Positions 5,942 to 16,260 of a stretch of DNA of 36,660 nt are shown piece after piece. The translations under genes and the position numbers were made by a program. This DNA comes from an uncultured Pseudomonadota bacterium (lineage in GTDB: Bacteria > Myxococcota_A > Bradymonadia > Bradymonadales > GCA-2716585). The notes under the pieces were generated by a model that was not told the DNA's origin, did no database searches, and saw only the letters and a program-made list of their open reading frames with translations. The stretch covers positions 1-36,660 of the forward strand of contig CAKZKQ010000290.1 in NCBI GenBank assembly GCA_937123825.1. The letters are read 5' to 3'. The number at the start of each line of letters is the position of its first letter. The first letter of the stretch is position 1.

Positions 5942-8650
5942 TCATTTGCACTTCCTGGAGGCCGTGTCCAGCGCCAAAGACTGCGCCTTGAGCGAAGGCA
6001 CCAGCGGCTGGCGCGCGGCGTGGGCCACGATCTGCCGCTGCGCCGCCTTGAACGCCGCGCAGGCTGGCTTCTGATTGCCCTTCTTATCGAGCACCAACAA
6101 CACCTTGCCCCGGGCATAAAGCGTCCGAATATAAGGGTCGCGGGCCAACGCATTGGAGTCGTCGAGCTTCAAAAGCGCGTCCAAAATCTCCTCGCCCTCC
6201 TTAAAGGCCTCCACCGCTTTGTCCTGCGCCTTGCTCGACGCCAGGATCTGACCGTGATCCAGCAGCGCCCGCGCCAACTCTTTGCGGTAATGGGTGTCCT
6301 CGGGCGCCAGCCCCACCAACGTGCGGCGCTCTTTGAGGGCCTCCTCAAAGCGGCCAGCGGCCTCCTTCTCATCCCCGCGCGCCAACTCAACGTGCCCCAG
6401 CGCCGTCAAAATGAAGCTGTGCATGTCCAGCGCAAAGGCGTCCTTGGGGTTGGCCTTGACCTGGGCCGAGGTGATCTTGAGCGCCTGAGAGAGATTCTTG
6501 CCAGCGCGCTTGTAATCCTTGCGCGCCGTGCGGGCCACGCCCAACATCCACAGCGTGCGGGCAAGCTGGCGCTGCACGGTCTTGTTGGCCGAATCCCCCC
6601 GCGCCAACGCCTTGGCCACCGGCAACGCCTCCTTCAAATCATCGATCGCCGCGTCCAGATCCTCCCGGTCGAGCTGCACCTTGCTCAAATACACGTAGTC
6701 CCAGAGCAACTGGAGCTTGAGCCGGGCGTTGCTGGGATCGTTGGACACCTGACGCTGGTGCAACTCCAAGGACTTCTGAAAACTCTCGGCGGCCTTTTGC
6801 GTGTTGCCCTGCATCTCGGACACCCACCCCATGCCCTGGTAACCCGAGGCCAGCAGCTTGCGATAACGCACACTGTCGGGGGCCAGCTCGGTGAGCTTCT
6901 TGCGCAGCTTCAACGAATCTTTGTAGTGGCCAAGCGCCTTCGACGGGCGCCCCTCATCGAGCCTCAATGCCCCCAACGTCGAATGGCTCGACGCCAGCGC
7001 CTCCATCGCCTGCACGTCCTTCTTGTCCGCCTTGAGCATCTTCTCGCTGATCTTCATGGCCGCCTTGTAGTTCTTGCGGGCCTTGTCATGATCCCCCTTG
7101 CGGCTAAAGAGCCGGCCATAATCGCGGTAGACCTTGATCAGCAGATGCGAAGCGCGCGGGTCGTTCTCGGCAGCCTCAAGCATCTTGATGGCGCGCTTAA
7201 AATGCTTGCGCGCATCATCGACCTTGCCCTGACGGCGGTTGACCCGCGCCAGATAGAACTCGGCCTCGGCCTGGAGCCACTGCACCGAGCCCGGCGGGTC
7301 GATCTCGGCCCCCTCCAGACCCTTGAGGACCTTCTTGCCCTCTTTGTACTGATCCACCGCCCCCTCCAGGTCCCCCTGGTCTCGCTGCACCTCGCCGATT
7401 TGCAGCTTCAACCTGGCGATCTCAAGCATCAGGTCGGGCCGGTCGCCGGCGTCTTTCTGCAACTCTTTGAGGTAGAGCAGCGCGTTCTTGACCAACGCCG
7501 CGCGCGCCGCCGTGGGGCCTTCCTGCAGATCGGTGTCGAGCCCAAAGATGAGCTTGTGGGCAAAGTCGCGCCCGAGCGCAAAACGGGCCTCGGCCTTGTC
7601 GCGCTCAATCTCGGCCTGCTGGCGCGCATCTCGGGCGGCGTCGCGCTCATTGAGCACGACCACGTAGGAACCCACCGCCATGACCAGAAAAGACAAAAAC
7701 GCCACCGCCGCCAGCGCCACCTTGCCCTTGTTCTTGACCACCTTCTTGCGAAAAACATAGAGCGCCGTCTGGGGCTGGGCCAAAACGGGCTCACCGGCCA
7801 GATAACGCTCGATGTCTTCGGCCAGATCGCCCGCGGTCGCGTAGCGCTCGGCGGGCTCTCGGGCCAACGCCTTGAGCAGGATCGCCTCCAGATCCTTGCT
7901 CATGTCTTTGTTGAAGGCGCGCGGAGGGCGCGGATCTTCACGCACGACGCTCATAAAGAGGGTCATGGTGTTGTCGACGTCGCCGTGAGGGTGTTGGCCG
8001 CCGGTGAGCTGCTCGTAGAGCATGACCCCCAGCGCAAAGACATCGGTTCGGGTGTCGATGTCGGCGACCTTGGCCTTGATCTGCTCGGGACTCATGTAGG
8101 CCGGCGTGCCCATGACCATGCCGTCGCTGGTCAACTTGCTGCTGGCCTGATCCTGCTCGTTCTCCACCAGCTTGGCCAGACCAAAGTCGACCACCTTGGG
8201 CTCGGTGGCAGTGGTGACCATGACATTGCCGGGCTTGAGATCGCGGTGAATGATGCCCTTCTGGTGGGCAAACTGAACCGCCCGGCACACCCCCAACATG
8301 ATCTCCAGAAAGCGCCGCTCGGCAGGCTTGTTCTGCTCCAGCCACACCTCAAGGTCCACGCCATCGATGTACTCCATGGCGTAATAACACAGGCCCTCGG
8401 TGATTTGAGATTCGTAGAGGCGGCCGATGTTGGGATGGTCGAGTTGTGCGGTGACTTCGATCTCCAGGGCAAAGCGCTGACGGGCCTGATCACTAAGCCT
8501 GGAGGTGGTCATGGTCTTGATCGCCACATCGCGGTTGGTGCCAAGCTGCACCGCGCGCCACACGGCCCCCATGCCGCCCTCTCCCAGCTTGCCTGTGATG
8601 CGAAAACCCCTCAGTTGAGGCACGCCCTGAAGATGCTCTTCGGGTGTCAT
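5942..8650 (-). CDS. Membrane-anchored Ser/Thr protein kinase with TPR repeats
   Basis: The 902-residue protein has an N-terminal Hanks-type kinase domain (~15-285): GEGGMGAVW glycine loop, VAIK with Lys45, HRDLKPGN (135-142), DFGLAK (155-160) and GTPAYMSPEQ (181-190). All catalytic residues are present, so it should be active. A single transmembrane helix follows (~310-333). The remaining ~550 residues are consecutive TPR-like helical repeats (A-ALxxY.. and YK.SLK.. patterns), presumably a protein-binding sensor on the other side of the membrane. AGGAG lies 6 bases before the ATG. This kinase-TM-TPR architecture is typical of Myxococcota and relatives. Targets are unknown; the tandem-FHA protein at 31331-33130 is a conceivable phospho-reader but is not linked by operon. 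Confidence 0.93.
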   Translation of the reverse strand: MTPEEHLQGVPQLRGFRITGKLGEGGMGAVWRAVQLGTNRDVAIKTMTTSRLSDQARQRFALEIEVTAQLDHPNIGRLYESQITEGLCYYAMEYIDGVDLEVWLEQNKPAERRFLEIMLGVCRAVQFAHQKGIIHRDLKPGNVMVTTATEPKVVDFGLAKLVENEQDQASSKLTSDGMVMGTPAYMSPEQIKAKVADIDTRTDVFALGVMLYEQLTGGQHPHGDVDNTMTLFMSVVREDPRPPRAFNKDMSKDLEAILLKALAREPAERYATAGDLAEDIERYLAGEPVLAQPQTALYVFRKKVVKNKGKVALAAVAFLSFLVMAVGSYVVVLNERDAARDARQQAEIERDKAEARFALGRDFAHKLIFGLDTDLQEGPTAARAALVKNALLYLKELQKDAGDRPDLMLEIARLKLQIGEVQRDQGDLEGAVDQYKEGKKVLKGLEGAEIDPPGSVQWLQAEAEFYLARVNRRQGKVDDARKHFKRAIKMLEAAENDPRASHLLIKVYRDYGRLFSRKGDHDKARKNYKAAMKISEKMLKADKKDVQAMEALASSHSTLGALRLDEGRPSKALGHYKDSLKLRKKLTELAPDSVRYRKLLASGYQGMGWVSEMQGNTQKAAESFQKSLELHQRQVSNDPSNARLKLQLLWDYVYLSKVQLDREDLDAAIDDLKEALPVAKALARGDSANKTVQRQLARTLWMLGVARTARKDYKRAGKNLSQALKITSAQVKANPKDAFALDMHSFILTALGHVELARGDEKEAAGRFEEALKERRTLVGLAPEDTHYRKELARALLDHGQILASSKAQDKAVEAFKEGEEILDALLKLDDSNALARDPYIRTLYARGKVLLVLDKKGNQKPACAAFKAAQRQIVAHAARQPLVPSLKAQSLALDTASRKCK

Positions 8651-8721
8651 GTAAAGCTCCTGCCCTGATGCGGGCGCCCCAAAAGCACCCGTTCAAACTG
8701 CCATTGTGCATCGAACAAGCA

Positions 8722-8752
8722 CCTTGACCTGTGGCGCAGAAGAAGGTCAAGG
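8722..8752. promoter_or_regulatory. Inverted repeat, operator candidate next to carAB promoter
   Basis: CCTTGACCT (8722-8730) and AGGTCAAGG (8744-8752) are perfect 9-base inverted copies separated by 13 bases. The centre-to-centre distance is 22 bases, about two helical turns. It ends two bases before the -35 of the carA promoter candidate and lies between the divergent kinase and carA genes. Confidence 0.5.
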
Positions 8753-8754
8753 GC

Positions 8755-8783
8755 TTGACGATGGCGTTTAGGCCCGATACTAA
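8755..8783 (+). promoter_or_regulatory. Sigma-70-type promoter candidate for carAB
   Basis: TTGACG (8755-8760) is followed after 17 bases by TACTAA (8778-8783); an overlapping GATACT gives an alternative -10. Predicted transcription starts near 8790, leaving a leader of ~65 bases before carA. Confidence 0.5.
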
Positions 8784-8855
8784 CCGGTTCCGGACGTGGG
8801 GCGCCCCAAAATTCCTCCCCAGACGCGCCCCCCATCGCCCGTGGTCGCAGCATAC

Positions 8856-9989
8856 ATGGCAATGAACGGAATCCTTGTTCTCGAAGACGGCCATTACTTC
8901 CTTGGGCGCCGATTTGGCGCCGACACCACCTCTGGTGGGGAAGTCGTCTTCAATACCTCTCCAACCGGCTACCAGGAGATCCTCACTGACCCCTCCTATC
9001 AAGGTCAGATCATGACCTTGACCACCGCCCACGTGGGCAACTATGGGGTCAACGCAGAGGACATGGAATCAGCCAAGCCCCGAGCAGCGGCGCTCATCGT
9101 CCGAGATTACCATCCGCTGCCGTCCAACTGGCGATCGGCCAAGTCGTTGCACGCCTCCCTGAAGGAAGCGGGCATCCCGGCCCTGTCCAGCGTGGACACC
9201 CGAGCGTTGGTCCTGCACCTGCGCGACAACGGTGTATTGCGAGGGGTCGTGGCTTCATTGGATGATGCGACCGGCTTGACACTCAGCGGCCAGATCGACT
9301 CGTCCCACCCGGTGGTGGGTCCGCTGCTGGCCCAGGCCCGCGCGGTGCCCCCCATGACCGGCCAGGATCTGGCCAAGTGCGTCACCACCGACCAGAACTG
9401 GACCATGGGTGACCCCAAGGCGCCGCTCTCGGTGGTCGCCCTGGACTTTGGCATCAAGCGCAACATCGTGCGCCAACTGGCCCAGGCTGGCTGCCACGTC
9501 ACCGTGGTCCCGGCCCACACCAGCGCCCAGGAAATCCTGGCGATGAAGCCCGACGGCGTCCTGCTCTCCAACGGCCCCGGCGACCCCGAACCGGTCACCT
9601 ACGGCGTGGAGACGATCCGCACGCTCCTTGGCCAGGTCCCCATCTTTGGCATCTGCCTGGGCCACCAGCTGCTGGGCATCGCCTGCGGCGGCAAGACCTT
9701 CAAGCTCCCCTACGGCCACCGCGGCGGCAACCACCCCGTGCGCGAGATGGACACCGGCCGCGTCGAGATCACGGCTCAAAACCATGGCTTCGCCATCGAT
9801 CCGTCCTCGATCAACGGCCGCGAAGTGGCCATCAGCCACACCAACCTCAACGACGACACCGTCGAGGGGCTGCGCCACAAGCGCTACCCGGCCTTCTCGG
9901 TTCAGTTTCACCCCGAGGCCTCCCCTGGCCCCCACGACAGTCATCACCTCTTTGAACGGTTTGTGGCACTGATGGAGAAGCACCAATGA
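8856..9989 (+). CDS. carA: Carbamoyl-phosphate synthase small subunit (glutaminase)
   Basis: CarA hydrolyses glutamine and channels ammonia to CarB for carbamoyl phosphate, which feeds arginine and pyrimidine synthesis. From the chosen start (ATG 8856; ATG 8862 is also possible, and neither has a strong ribosome site) the protein has 377 residues, the usual length. The N-terminal domain carries [15 protein letters not shown]; the class I glutamine amidotransferase domain carries LSNGPGDP, the nucleophile elbow [10 protein letters not shown] with Cys267, and [11 protein letters not shown] with catalytic His352 and Glu354. The stop overlaps the carB start (ATGA), so the two are translationally coupled. 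A further upstream in-frame ATG at 8796 would add unrelated residues and sits at the predicted transcription start. Confidence 0.97.
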   Translation: MAMNGILVLEDGHYFLGRRFGADTTSGGEVVFNTSPTGYQEILTDPSYQGQIMTLTTAHVGNYGVNAEDMESAKPRAAALIVRDYHPLPSNWRSAKSLHASLKEAGIPALSSVDTRALVLHLRDNGVLRGVVASLDDATGLTLSGQIDSSHPVVGPLLAQARAVPPMTGQDLAKCVTTDQNWTMGDPKAPLSVVALDFGIKRNIVRQLAQAGCHVTVVPAHTSAQEILAMKPDGVLLSNGPGDPEPVTYGVETIRTLLGQVPIFGICLGHQLLGIACGGKTFKLPYGHRGGNHPVREMDTGRVEITAQNHGFAIDPSSINGREVAISHTNLNDDTVEGLRHKRYPAFSVQFHPEASPGPHDSHHLFERFVALMEKHQ

Positions 9990-12900
9990 AGGGTCGCGGA
10001 AAGAAAATCATGGTCATCGGCAGCGGCCCGATCGTCATCGGTCAGGCCTGCGAATTTGATTACTCCGGCACCCAGGCCTGCCGCGCGCTGCGCGAAGAAG
10101 GCGCCAAGGTGGTGCTGGTCAACTCCAACCCGGCCACCATCATGACCGATCCGTCGGTGGCCGATCGGACCTACATCGAGCCGCTGACGCCCGAAAGCCT
10201 CGAGCGCGTCATCGCCAAAGAGCGCCCGGACGCCCTGCTGCCGACCGTCGGCGGCCAGACCGGCATCAACCTGGCGGTGGCCCTGGCCGAGCGCGGCACG
10301 TTGGACAAATACGACGTCGAACTCATCGGCGCCAGCCTCGACGCCATGCAACTGGCCGAGGATCGCCAACTCTTTAGCAAGGCCATGGCTGAGATCGGCC
10401 TGAGCACCCCTCGCTCCATCATCGTCGAGTCCGACGAGGAGATCGCCGGGGCGCTGGAGTACGTCGGAATCCCGGCCATCGTGCGCCCGTCCTACACGCT
10501 TGGCGGCACCGGCGGCGGCATGGCCTACACCGAAGAGGGCTTCTTCGCGGCCGTGCGCAAGGGCCTCGACGCCAGCCCCACCTCGCAGGTCCTGGTCGAG
10601 CAGAGCATCGAAGGCTGGAAAGAGTACGAGATGGAGGTCATGCGCGACCACGCCGACAACGTGGTCATCATCTGCTCCATCGAAAACCTCGATCCCATGG
10701 GCGTGCACACCGGCGACAGCATCACCGTGGCCCCGGCCCAGACGCTGACCGACCGCGAATACCAGGCCATGCGCAACGCCTCCCAGCGCGTCATCCGTCG
10801 CGTGGGCGTCGAGACCGGCGGCAGCAACATCCAGTTCGCCGTCAACCCCGCCGATGGCCAACTCCACGTCATCGAGATGAACCCGCGCGTGTCGCGCTCT
10901 TCGGCGCTGGCCAGCAAGGCCACCGGTTTTCCCATCGCCAAGATCGCCGCCAAGTTGGCGCTGGGCTACAGCCTGGACCAGATCGCCAACGACATCACCG
11001 TCACCACCCCCTCGTGCTTTGAGCCCGTGCTGGACTACGTGGTCGTCAAGCTGCCTCGCTTTGACTTCGCCAAGTTCCCCGGCGTGGCCGACAAGCTCGG
11101 GCCGCAAATGAAGTCTGTGGGCGAGGCGATGGCCATCGGCCGAACCTTCCGTGAGGCGTTCAGGAAGGGGCTGGCGAGCATGGAGATGGGGTTGCCGTCG
11201 CTGGACACCCCGTGGTTGGACGACGATCTGACCACGCCCACGCCGCAGCGCATCTTTGCCGTCTTTGCCGCCATCCGCGCTGGCCGCACCGTCGAAGAGG
11301 TCCACAACCTCACCGGCATCGACCCCTGGTTCCTGCACCAGTTCGAGGCCATGACCGCCACCGAGCGCGAGGTCAAGGCCGCCGTCAACGATCAGGGTCA
11401 GATTCCGGCGCTCCTGATGCAAGAGGTCAAGCGCGAGGGCGTCTCGGACCAGTCCTTGTCCCTGTGGATGGGCATCCCCGAGACCGAGGTCCGCAAACAG
11501 CGCCTGTCCCACGGCATCAAACCCGCCTACCTGCGGGTCGACACCTGCGCCGGGGAGTTTGTCTCCGAAACCCCCTACCTCTACTCCTCCTATGAGAGCC
11601 GCTGCGAGGCCCGACCCACCGATCGCCGCAAGGTCATGATCCTGGGCTCGGGACCCAACCGCATTGGCCAGGGCATCGAGTTTGACTACTGCTGCTGTCA
11701 CGCCTCCTACGCGCTGCGCGAAGACGGGTTTGAGACCATCATGGTCAACTGCAACCCCGAGACGGTCAGCACCGACTACGACACCGCCGATCGCCTCTAC
11801 TTCGAGCCCCTGGCGCTGGAGTACGTCCTTGAAGTCGCTCGTCGTGAGCGCCCCGAGGGCGCCATCGTCCAGCTTGGCGGCCACACCCCGCTGAAGCTGG
11901 CCGCCGCTTTGGAGGCCGAGGGCATCCGCATCCTGGGCACCCCCACGGACGCCAGTGACCTGGCCGAAGATCGCGGCCGCTTTGGCACCCTCCTGCAGGA
12001 ACTCGGCGTGCGTCTGCCCGACCACGGCACCGCCAGCTCGGTCGAAGAGGCCCTCCAGGTCGCCGAACGCATCGGCTACCCCGTCCTGGTCCGCCCCTCC
12101 TACGTCTTGGGCGGACAAGCCATGCGCATCCTCTACTCGCCCGAGGAGATCACGCAGTACCTCAGCACCTCCACCCATGCCTCGGCAGACCGCCCTGTGC
12201 TCATCGACCAGTTCCTTGAGGACGCCTTTGAGTACGACGTGGACGCGCTGGTGGACGGCGAAAATGTGGTCATCGCCGGGATCCTGGAGCACGTCGAGGA
12301 GGCCGGGGTGCACTCGGGCGACTCGTCGGCGCTCTACCCGCCCTACCTGCTCGATGACGACACCGCCGCCGAGATCCGCCGCATCACCCACCAGTTGGGC
12401 AAGGCACTGGGCGTGCGCGGGCTGATGAACATTCAGTTTGCGCAAAAGGATGGCAAGGTCTACGTCCTGGAGGTCAACCCCAGGGCCAGCCGCACCGTGC
12501 CCTTCCTGGCCAAGGCCACCGGCCTGCCGCTGGTCAAGTACGCCACGCGGCTGATGACGGGCGCCACGCTTGAAGAGATCGGCTTCACCAAAGAGCCAGT
12601 GCCCCAACACTTCTACGCCAAGGCGCCGGTCTTCCCGTTCCGCAAATTCCCCGGTGTGGACGTCCTGCTGGGGCCGGAGATGCGCTCCACCGGCGAGGTG
12701 ATGGGCGTGGGCGCGACCCCGGGGGAGGCCTTTATGAAGGCGCTCGATGGGGCCAGCGTGCACATGCCCACTGGCGGGCGCGTCTTCTTCTCGGTCCATG
12801 ACTCGGACAAGCCCCAGGCGGTGGACGTGGCGCGCCGCTTGCGCCAGATGGGCTTTGAGTTGGTCGGCACCCGGGGCACGGCGCTCTTCCTCTTTGACGC

Positions 12901-13165
12901 GGGCATCCCGGCCCAGTTCATCTACAAGGTCAACGAGGGCAACCCCAACGTCGTGGACATGATCCGCGGCGGCGATGTCTGCATGGTGATCAACACGCCG
13001 CTTGGTCAAACGTCGTACTACGATGAGAAGGCCATCCGCGTGGCAGCCTCCGAGACCAACATCCCCTGCATCACGACCCTCTCCGCTGCGTCTGCGGCCG
13101 TTGAGGCCATGGAACACGCCCGCACGGGCAACATCCAGGCGTACGCCCTTCAGGATTGGAGTTGA
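9986..13165 (+). CDS. carB: Carbamoyl-phosphate synthase large subunit
   Basis: This 1059-residue subunit makes carbamoyl phosphate from bicarbonate, ammonia and two ATP. Two homologous ATP-grasp halves are visible. The first begins with [20 protein letters not shown] and has [11 protein letters not shown] and [18 protein letters not shown]. The second begins with [20 protein letters not shown] and has [10 protein letters not shown] and [18 protein letters not shown]. The C-terminal MGS-like allosteric domain (~930-1059) includes a [28 protein letters not shown] block. Length matches the family norm. The start overlaps the carA stop by four bases. Confidence 0.98.
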   Translation: MKGRGKKIMVIGSGPIVIGQACEFDYSGTQACRALREEGAKVVLVNSNPATIMTDPSVADRTYIEPLTPESLERVIAKERPDALLPTVGGQTGINLAVALAERGTLDKYDVELIGASLDAMQLAEDRQLFSKAMAEIGLSTPRSIIVESDEEIAGALEYVGIPAIVRPSYTLGGTGGGMAYTEEGFFAAVRKGLDASPTSQVLVEQSIEGWKEYEMEVMRDHADNVVIICSIENLDPMGVHTGDSITVAPAQTLTDREYQAMRNASQRVIRRVGVETGGSNIQFAVNPADGQLHVIEMNPRVSRSSALASKATGFPIAKIAAKLALGYSLDQIANDITVTTPSCFEPVLDYVVVKLPRFDFAKFPGVADKLGPQMKSVGEAMAIGRTFREAFRKGLASMEMGLPSLDTPWLDDDLTTPTPQRIFAVFAAIRAGRTVEEVHNLTGIDPWFLHQFEAMTATEREVKAAVNDQGQIPALLMQEVKREGVSDQSLSLWMGIPETEVRKQRLSHGIKPAYLRVDTCAGEFVSETPYLYSSYESRCEARPTDRRKVMILGSGPNRIGQGIEFDYCCCHASYALREDGFETIMVNCNPETVSTDYDTADRLYFEPLALEYVLEVARRERPEGAIVQLGGHTPLKLAAALEAEGIRILGTPTDASDLAEDRGRFGTLLQELGVRLPDHGTASSVEEALQVAERIGYPVLVRPSYVLGGQAMRILYSPEEITQYLSTSTHASADRPVLIDQFLEDAFEYDVDALVDGENVVIAGILEHVEEAGVHSGDSSALYPPYLLDDDTAAEIRRITHQLGKALGVRGLMNIQFAQKDGKVYVLEVNPRASRTVPFLAKATGLPLVKYATRLMTGATLEEIGFTKEPVPQHFYAKAPVFPFRKFPGVDVLLGPEMRSTGEVMGVGATPGEAFMKALDGASVHMPTGGRVFFSVHDSDKPQAVDVARRLRQMGFELVGTRGTALFLFDAGIPAQFIYKVNEGNPNVVDMIRGGDVCMVINTPLGQTSYYDEKAIRVAASETNIPCITTLSAASAAVEAMEHARTGNIQAYALQDWS

Positions 13166-13235
13166 ACCTCCCGCGACGCTGGTCTAACCTGTTGGTGGCC
13201 TCTTTCACGATGAGACCATAAGGCTGGACCGTTCC

Positions 13236-13264
13236 GCTCCACTTTTGATTGGGCGGTGTGGAGC
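13236..13264 (+). terminator. Possible terminator of carAB
   Basis: GCTCCAC (13236-13242) pairs with GTGGAGC (13258-13264) across a 15-base loop, followed by TTTGCTCC. It begins 70 bases after the carB stop. The T-tract is poor, so the assignment is tentative. Confidence 0.35.
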
Positions 13265-13372
13265 TTTGCTCCCGGCGGTGGCCACAACGTGCCAAACGCG
13301 TTGTGCGTCCACCCATCAATGGGCATCAAAGACCCCCACCCATTGGCCCAGAAGGCGTCGCAACCCAAACCC

Positions 13373-14560
13373 ATGGCTGACTTACCTCTCCTTGTCAGAA
13401 CTGGCAGATGGTTGCTGGTGCTGGCGTTGGCAAGTTCAACGCTGGCGTGCAGCAACATCCTGGACATCTCTGCAATCGACGACGCCCAGTCACCGGACGC
13501 CGACGCAGGGCAAGATCCCAACGATGAGCCTCCCCCCTTGCCCGACGTCCCCGAAGATCTCCCACCAGACATGGACACGGAGGACATCGAGCAGGCGGAT
13601 TTGCCCGATGATCAAGATCTCCCCGAAGACCTGACCGAGGACCTTCCAGAGGACATGGAGGAGTGCGTCCCCTCCATCGAGTTCTGCAATGGAGAGGACG
13701 ACAACTGCGACGGCAACATCGATGAAAACCTTGATTGCAGACCCGACCTGACCTTTGGGTTCTTTAAAGTGCAGGTACGCGGCGACGCTCTTTTGATCAG
13801 CGGGTCCATCATCAACAATGGCTTCACGACCGCCCCTCCTGGGCAAACCAATGTGTTCTTTGAACGGGTGGACAACCAAAACGCCAGCGGAGAGTTGGGC
13901 GCCCAGGATCACCCCGCGCTCGCAAGCGGCGCCCAATACATACTGCCCAACTTCGAACTGAGCTGGCAGAACGCCACTGAGGGTCGGTGGCGCTTCAACC
14001 TGAGCATCGACGTGGGCGCATCGGCCGATGAGTCCAACGAAGACAACAACGTCGCCGAGGCTTTCATTACATTCGACACAAACTGCCTCGACAACCGACC
14101 CATCGACTGCCAGGGGGCGGATTTAAGCGACGAGGACTTTGGTGACTATGGCGAGGGATATTTTCAAAACGCCAACCTGCGCAACGCCTACTTTGAAGAC
14201 AACGAGGATCTCTCAAGCGCTGATTTGAGCGGCGCAGACCTGACTGGTGCCAACTTCTCAGGCGCCAATCTCTCGTCCGTCAAATTCAACCTCTGCACCC
14301 TGGACCGCGCCAACTTCAGCAACACCGATACTCTGTCCAGCACAGAGTTTGTCCGCGCCTCGCTTGTCGGCGCCAACTTCCTGGGTTCATCGGAATTCTC
14401 CAGCGTCAATGTCACACGGGCCAACCTCAGCAGCGCCCGCTTTGATGACAACGTGGACACGGAGGGCTTTGAATGGGACAACACCACCTGCCCCGACGGG
14501 ACCAACTCCAACGACCACAACGGAACCTGCCAAGATCACATGTCTGCGCGCAGACAATGA
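13373..14560 (+). CDS. Lipoprotein: MopE-like motif, CARDB-like domain, pentapeptide repeats (paralog A)
   Basis: I start at ATG 13373 because it gives a normal lipoprotein signal (…SSTLAC, lipid Cys26); in-frame ATGs at 13256 and 13319 would add a signal-less extension. The 395-residue product then has an acidic Pro/Asp/Glu linker (~35-100), one metal-binding motif of the MopE type (CNGEDDNCDGNIDE, ~105-118), and a CARDB-like beta domain (~124-236, ending near DESNEDNNVAEAF). Next come pentapeptide repeats (A(D/N)LxxA pattern, ~246-361) and the tail CPDGTNSNDHNGTC. This is an outer-surface protein by inference. It shares its whole plan with the next gene, so the pair arose by tandem duplication. 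Function unknown. Confidence 0.85.
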   Translation: MADLPLLVRTGRWLLVLALASSTLACSNILDISAIDDAQSPDADAGQDPNDEPPPLPDVPEDLPPDMDTEDIEQADLPDDQDLPEDLTEDLPEDMEECVPSIEFCNGEDDNCDGNIDENLDCRPDLTFGFFKVQVRGDALLISGSIINNGFTTAPPGQTNVFFERVDNQNASGELGAQDHPALASGAQYILPNFELSWQNATEGRWRFNLSIDVGASADESNEDNNVAEAFITFDTNCLDNRPIDCQGADLSDEDFGDYGEGYFQNANLRNAYFEDNEDLSSADLSGADLTGANFSGANLSSVKFNLCTLDRANFSNTDTLSSTEFVRASLVGANFLGSSEFSSVNVTRANLSSARFDDNVDTEGFEWDNTTCPDGTNSNDHNGTCQDHMSARRQ

Positions 14561-14706
14561 CCGCAGCAAACCCCCACCAAAGCGCATCCAATCAAGAGAG
14601 TCCGCTCTGAGATTTGAGCCAATGGGACTCATCGACTATCCTTTTGAGTGGCTCAACAACCGAAGACCACCCTGGTGCTCCATTTGGGATACCTTGTGAC
14701 CGGACA

Positions 14707-14732
14707 ACACCCACGCACGTGGTGCGTGGTGT
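14707..14732. other. Strong hairpin between the tandem paralogs
   Basis: ACACCCACGCAC pairs with GTGCGTGGTGT, giving 11 pairs with one bulged C and a 3-base GTG loop. It lies ~145 bases after the stop of paralog A. No T-tract follows, so it is a processing site, a Rho-dependent end, or simply structured spacer. Confidence 0.55.
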
Positions 14733-14808
14733 CTGGCAGCAATCCTTGGAGAAAACGGTGGGTGGGTTTTGGTTGAGGTGATGTTCAAATTCGACCCCAT
14801 GACAGGAC

Positions 14809-16260
14809 ATGCGCCTGACACCAACGACCCCATTGCCGCGCTTTCGAACCCTCACCCTCGCCGGGATGAGGCTCGCCCTTTGGTGCATCGTCCTGACGGC
14901 CTCGCTGTCAGGCTGCAGCAACCTCTTCACCCTCGAAGAGATCCCTCCACAAAACGATCTCGCCGGTGACGACGCCCAGGACGATCCTGTCGAAGACGCT
15001 CTCGCAGAGGATCTGATGGAGGACCCCGATCCCTTGCCCGACGATCCTCAAGAGGACACCGGCCAGGAAGACGAGCCACCACCAGACGACGACGTTCAAC
15101 CGCCAGATGACGCGCAAGACTGCAACCAGGACGCCACCGAGATCTGCGACGGCATCGACAATGACTGCGATGACATGATCGACGAGGGCGCGATCAGCGC
15201 TGAAGAGGCCTGTGACACCGACCAGCCAGGGATCTGCAGCACCGGCCGCGCCTCTTGTGAGATGGGCCAGGTGGCCTGCGTGGCCGTTCAAGAAGCCATC
15301 GACGAACTTTGCAATGGTCAAGACGACGATTGCGACGGAGAAGTCGACGAAGGCCTGCCAAATTGCGAAACCGATCTGGTGGTCAACAACCTTGAGGCTT
15401 CACAAGACGTTGGCCGCGTTGTGTTGAGCTTCGATCTGCTCAACGAAGGCCCGGGACAAGCTCCAGGTTACCTCTACACAGTGGGCCTGAGAGACGACAA
15501 TGACCCCAACCGGGCTCTGCTCCTCTTTGAAGGCCTCACCGAACCACAACCACCCGGCCAGAATGGCGCCCAACGCATCTCCCTGGAACTGGGATACCCC
15601 GTGGTCCTGGGGGACGCACCGCTGAGCCTCAACGTCATCATCCCCCGACAAACACAAATCACTGACCCCACACGCAACAACAACCTCCAATCGGTGCTCC
15701 TCGACTTTGAGTTGCCATGCCAATGGCCCACCGGAAACTGCAACGATGCCAACTTTGAAGGCGCCGACATGTCCCAAAGCCAGCTCGAAGGCCGCGCGAT
15801 CTACCGCGTCAACTTTACTGACACCGACATGAGCGGCAGCAGCTTCTCAAGGGGCACCTTCAACGACTCCACATTCAACGGCGCCGACCTGACCGGCGCC
15901 ACCATGCTCAGCACCAACTGCTACCGATGCCAGTTCATCGACGCCACGTTGGTCGAGGTCAACATGAACGAGATTGTCGGCGATGACCTCAACTTCACCG
16001 GCGCCAATCTGTCCGACGCCATGCTCACCAACACCCGTTTGCTCAGAGGGAACTTCACCAACGCAGACCTGCTCGGCACGATCATGTCAAACACAGAATT
16101 CAATGGGTGCAACTTCACCGACGCGGACCTGACCGACGCCATCACCACAAACGCCTCCTTCCCCAACGCCGTCTGGAACGGCGCCACCTGCCCCGATGGC
16201 ACGTTGGCCAATGACCACAACCCCCAAAACCCGACCTGTGATGGACACCTCGACCCCTGA
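14809..16260 (+). CDS. Lipoprotein: two MopE-like motifs, CARDB-like domain, pentapeptide repeats (paralog B)
   Basis: The 483-residue product has a lipobox LSGC (lipid Cys36). ATG 14866 would give a compact 17-residue signal and is a real alternative; neither start has a good ribosome site. An acidic linker (~45-103) precedes two Asp-rich metal-binding motifs (CDGIDNDCDDMIDEG ~113-127 and CNGQDDDCDGEVDEG ~168-182). A CARDB-like domain follows (~187-303), then pentapeptide-type repeats (~311-455) and the tail CPDGTLANDHNPQNPTC near residue 461. The order matches paralog A, with one extra metal-binding motif. It overlaps the next gene by 20 bases, suggesting co-transcription. Probably an outer-surface scaffold or adhesin-like protein; no enzymatic motif is visible. 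Confidence 0.85.
   Translation: MRLTPTTPLPRFRTLTLAGMRLALWCIVLTASLSGCSNLFTLEEIPPQNDLAGDDAQDDPVEDALAEDLMEDPDPLPDDPQEDTGQEDEPPPDDDVQPPDDAQDCNQDATEICDGIDNDCDDMIDEGAISAEEACDTDQPGICSTGRASCEMGQVACVAVQEAIDELCNGQDDDCDGEVDEGLPNCETDLVVNNLEASQDVGRVVLSFDLLNEGPGQAPGYLYTVGLRDDNDPNRALLLFEGLTEPQPPGQNGAQRISLELGYPVVLGDAPLSLNVIIPRQTQITDPTRNNNLQSVLLDFELPCQWPTGNCNDANFEGADMSQSQLEGRAIYRVNFTDTDMSGSSFSRGTFNDSTFNGADLTGATMLSTNCYRCQFIDATLVEVNMNEIVGDDLNFTGANLSDAMLTNTRLLRGNFTNADLLGTIMSNTEFNGCNFTDADLTDAITTNASFPNAVWNGATCPDGTLANDHNPQNPTCDGHLDP

Noticed and set aside
6020..8668. 882-codon open frame antisense to the kinase gene
   Set aside because: Leu/Arg/His-rich shadow of a well-supported kinase-TPR gene; no domain signal.
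9944..13117. 1057-codon open frame antisense to carB
   Set aside because: It mirrors carB almost exactly. Long antisense frames are expected opposite GC-rich genes with strong third-position bias, and its composition (Gly/Val/Asp/His-rich) is that of a shadow.
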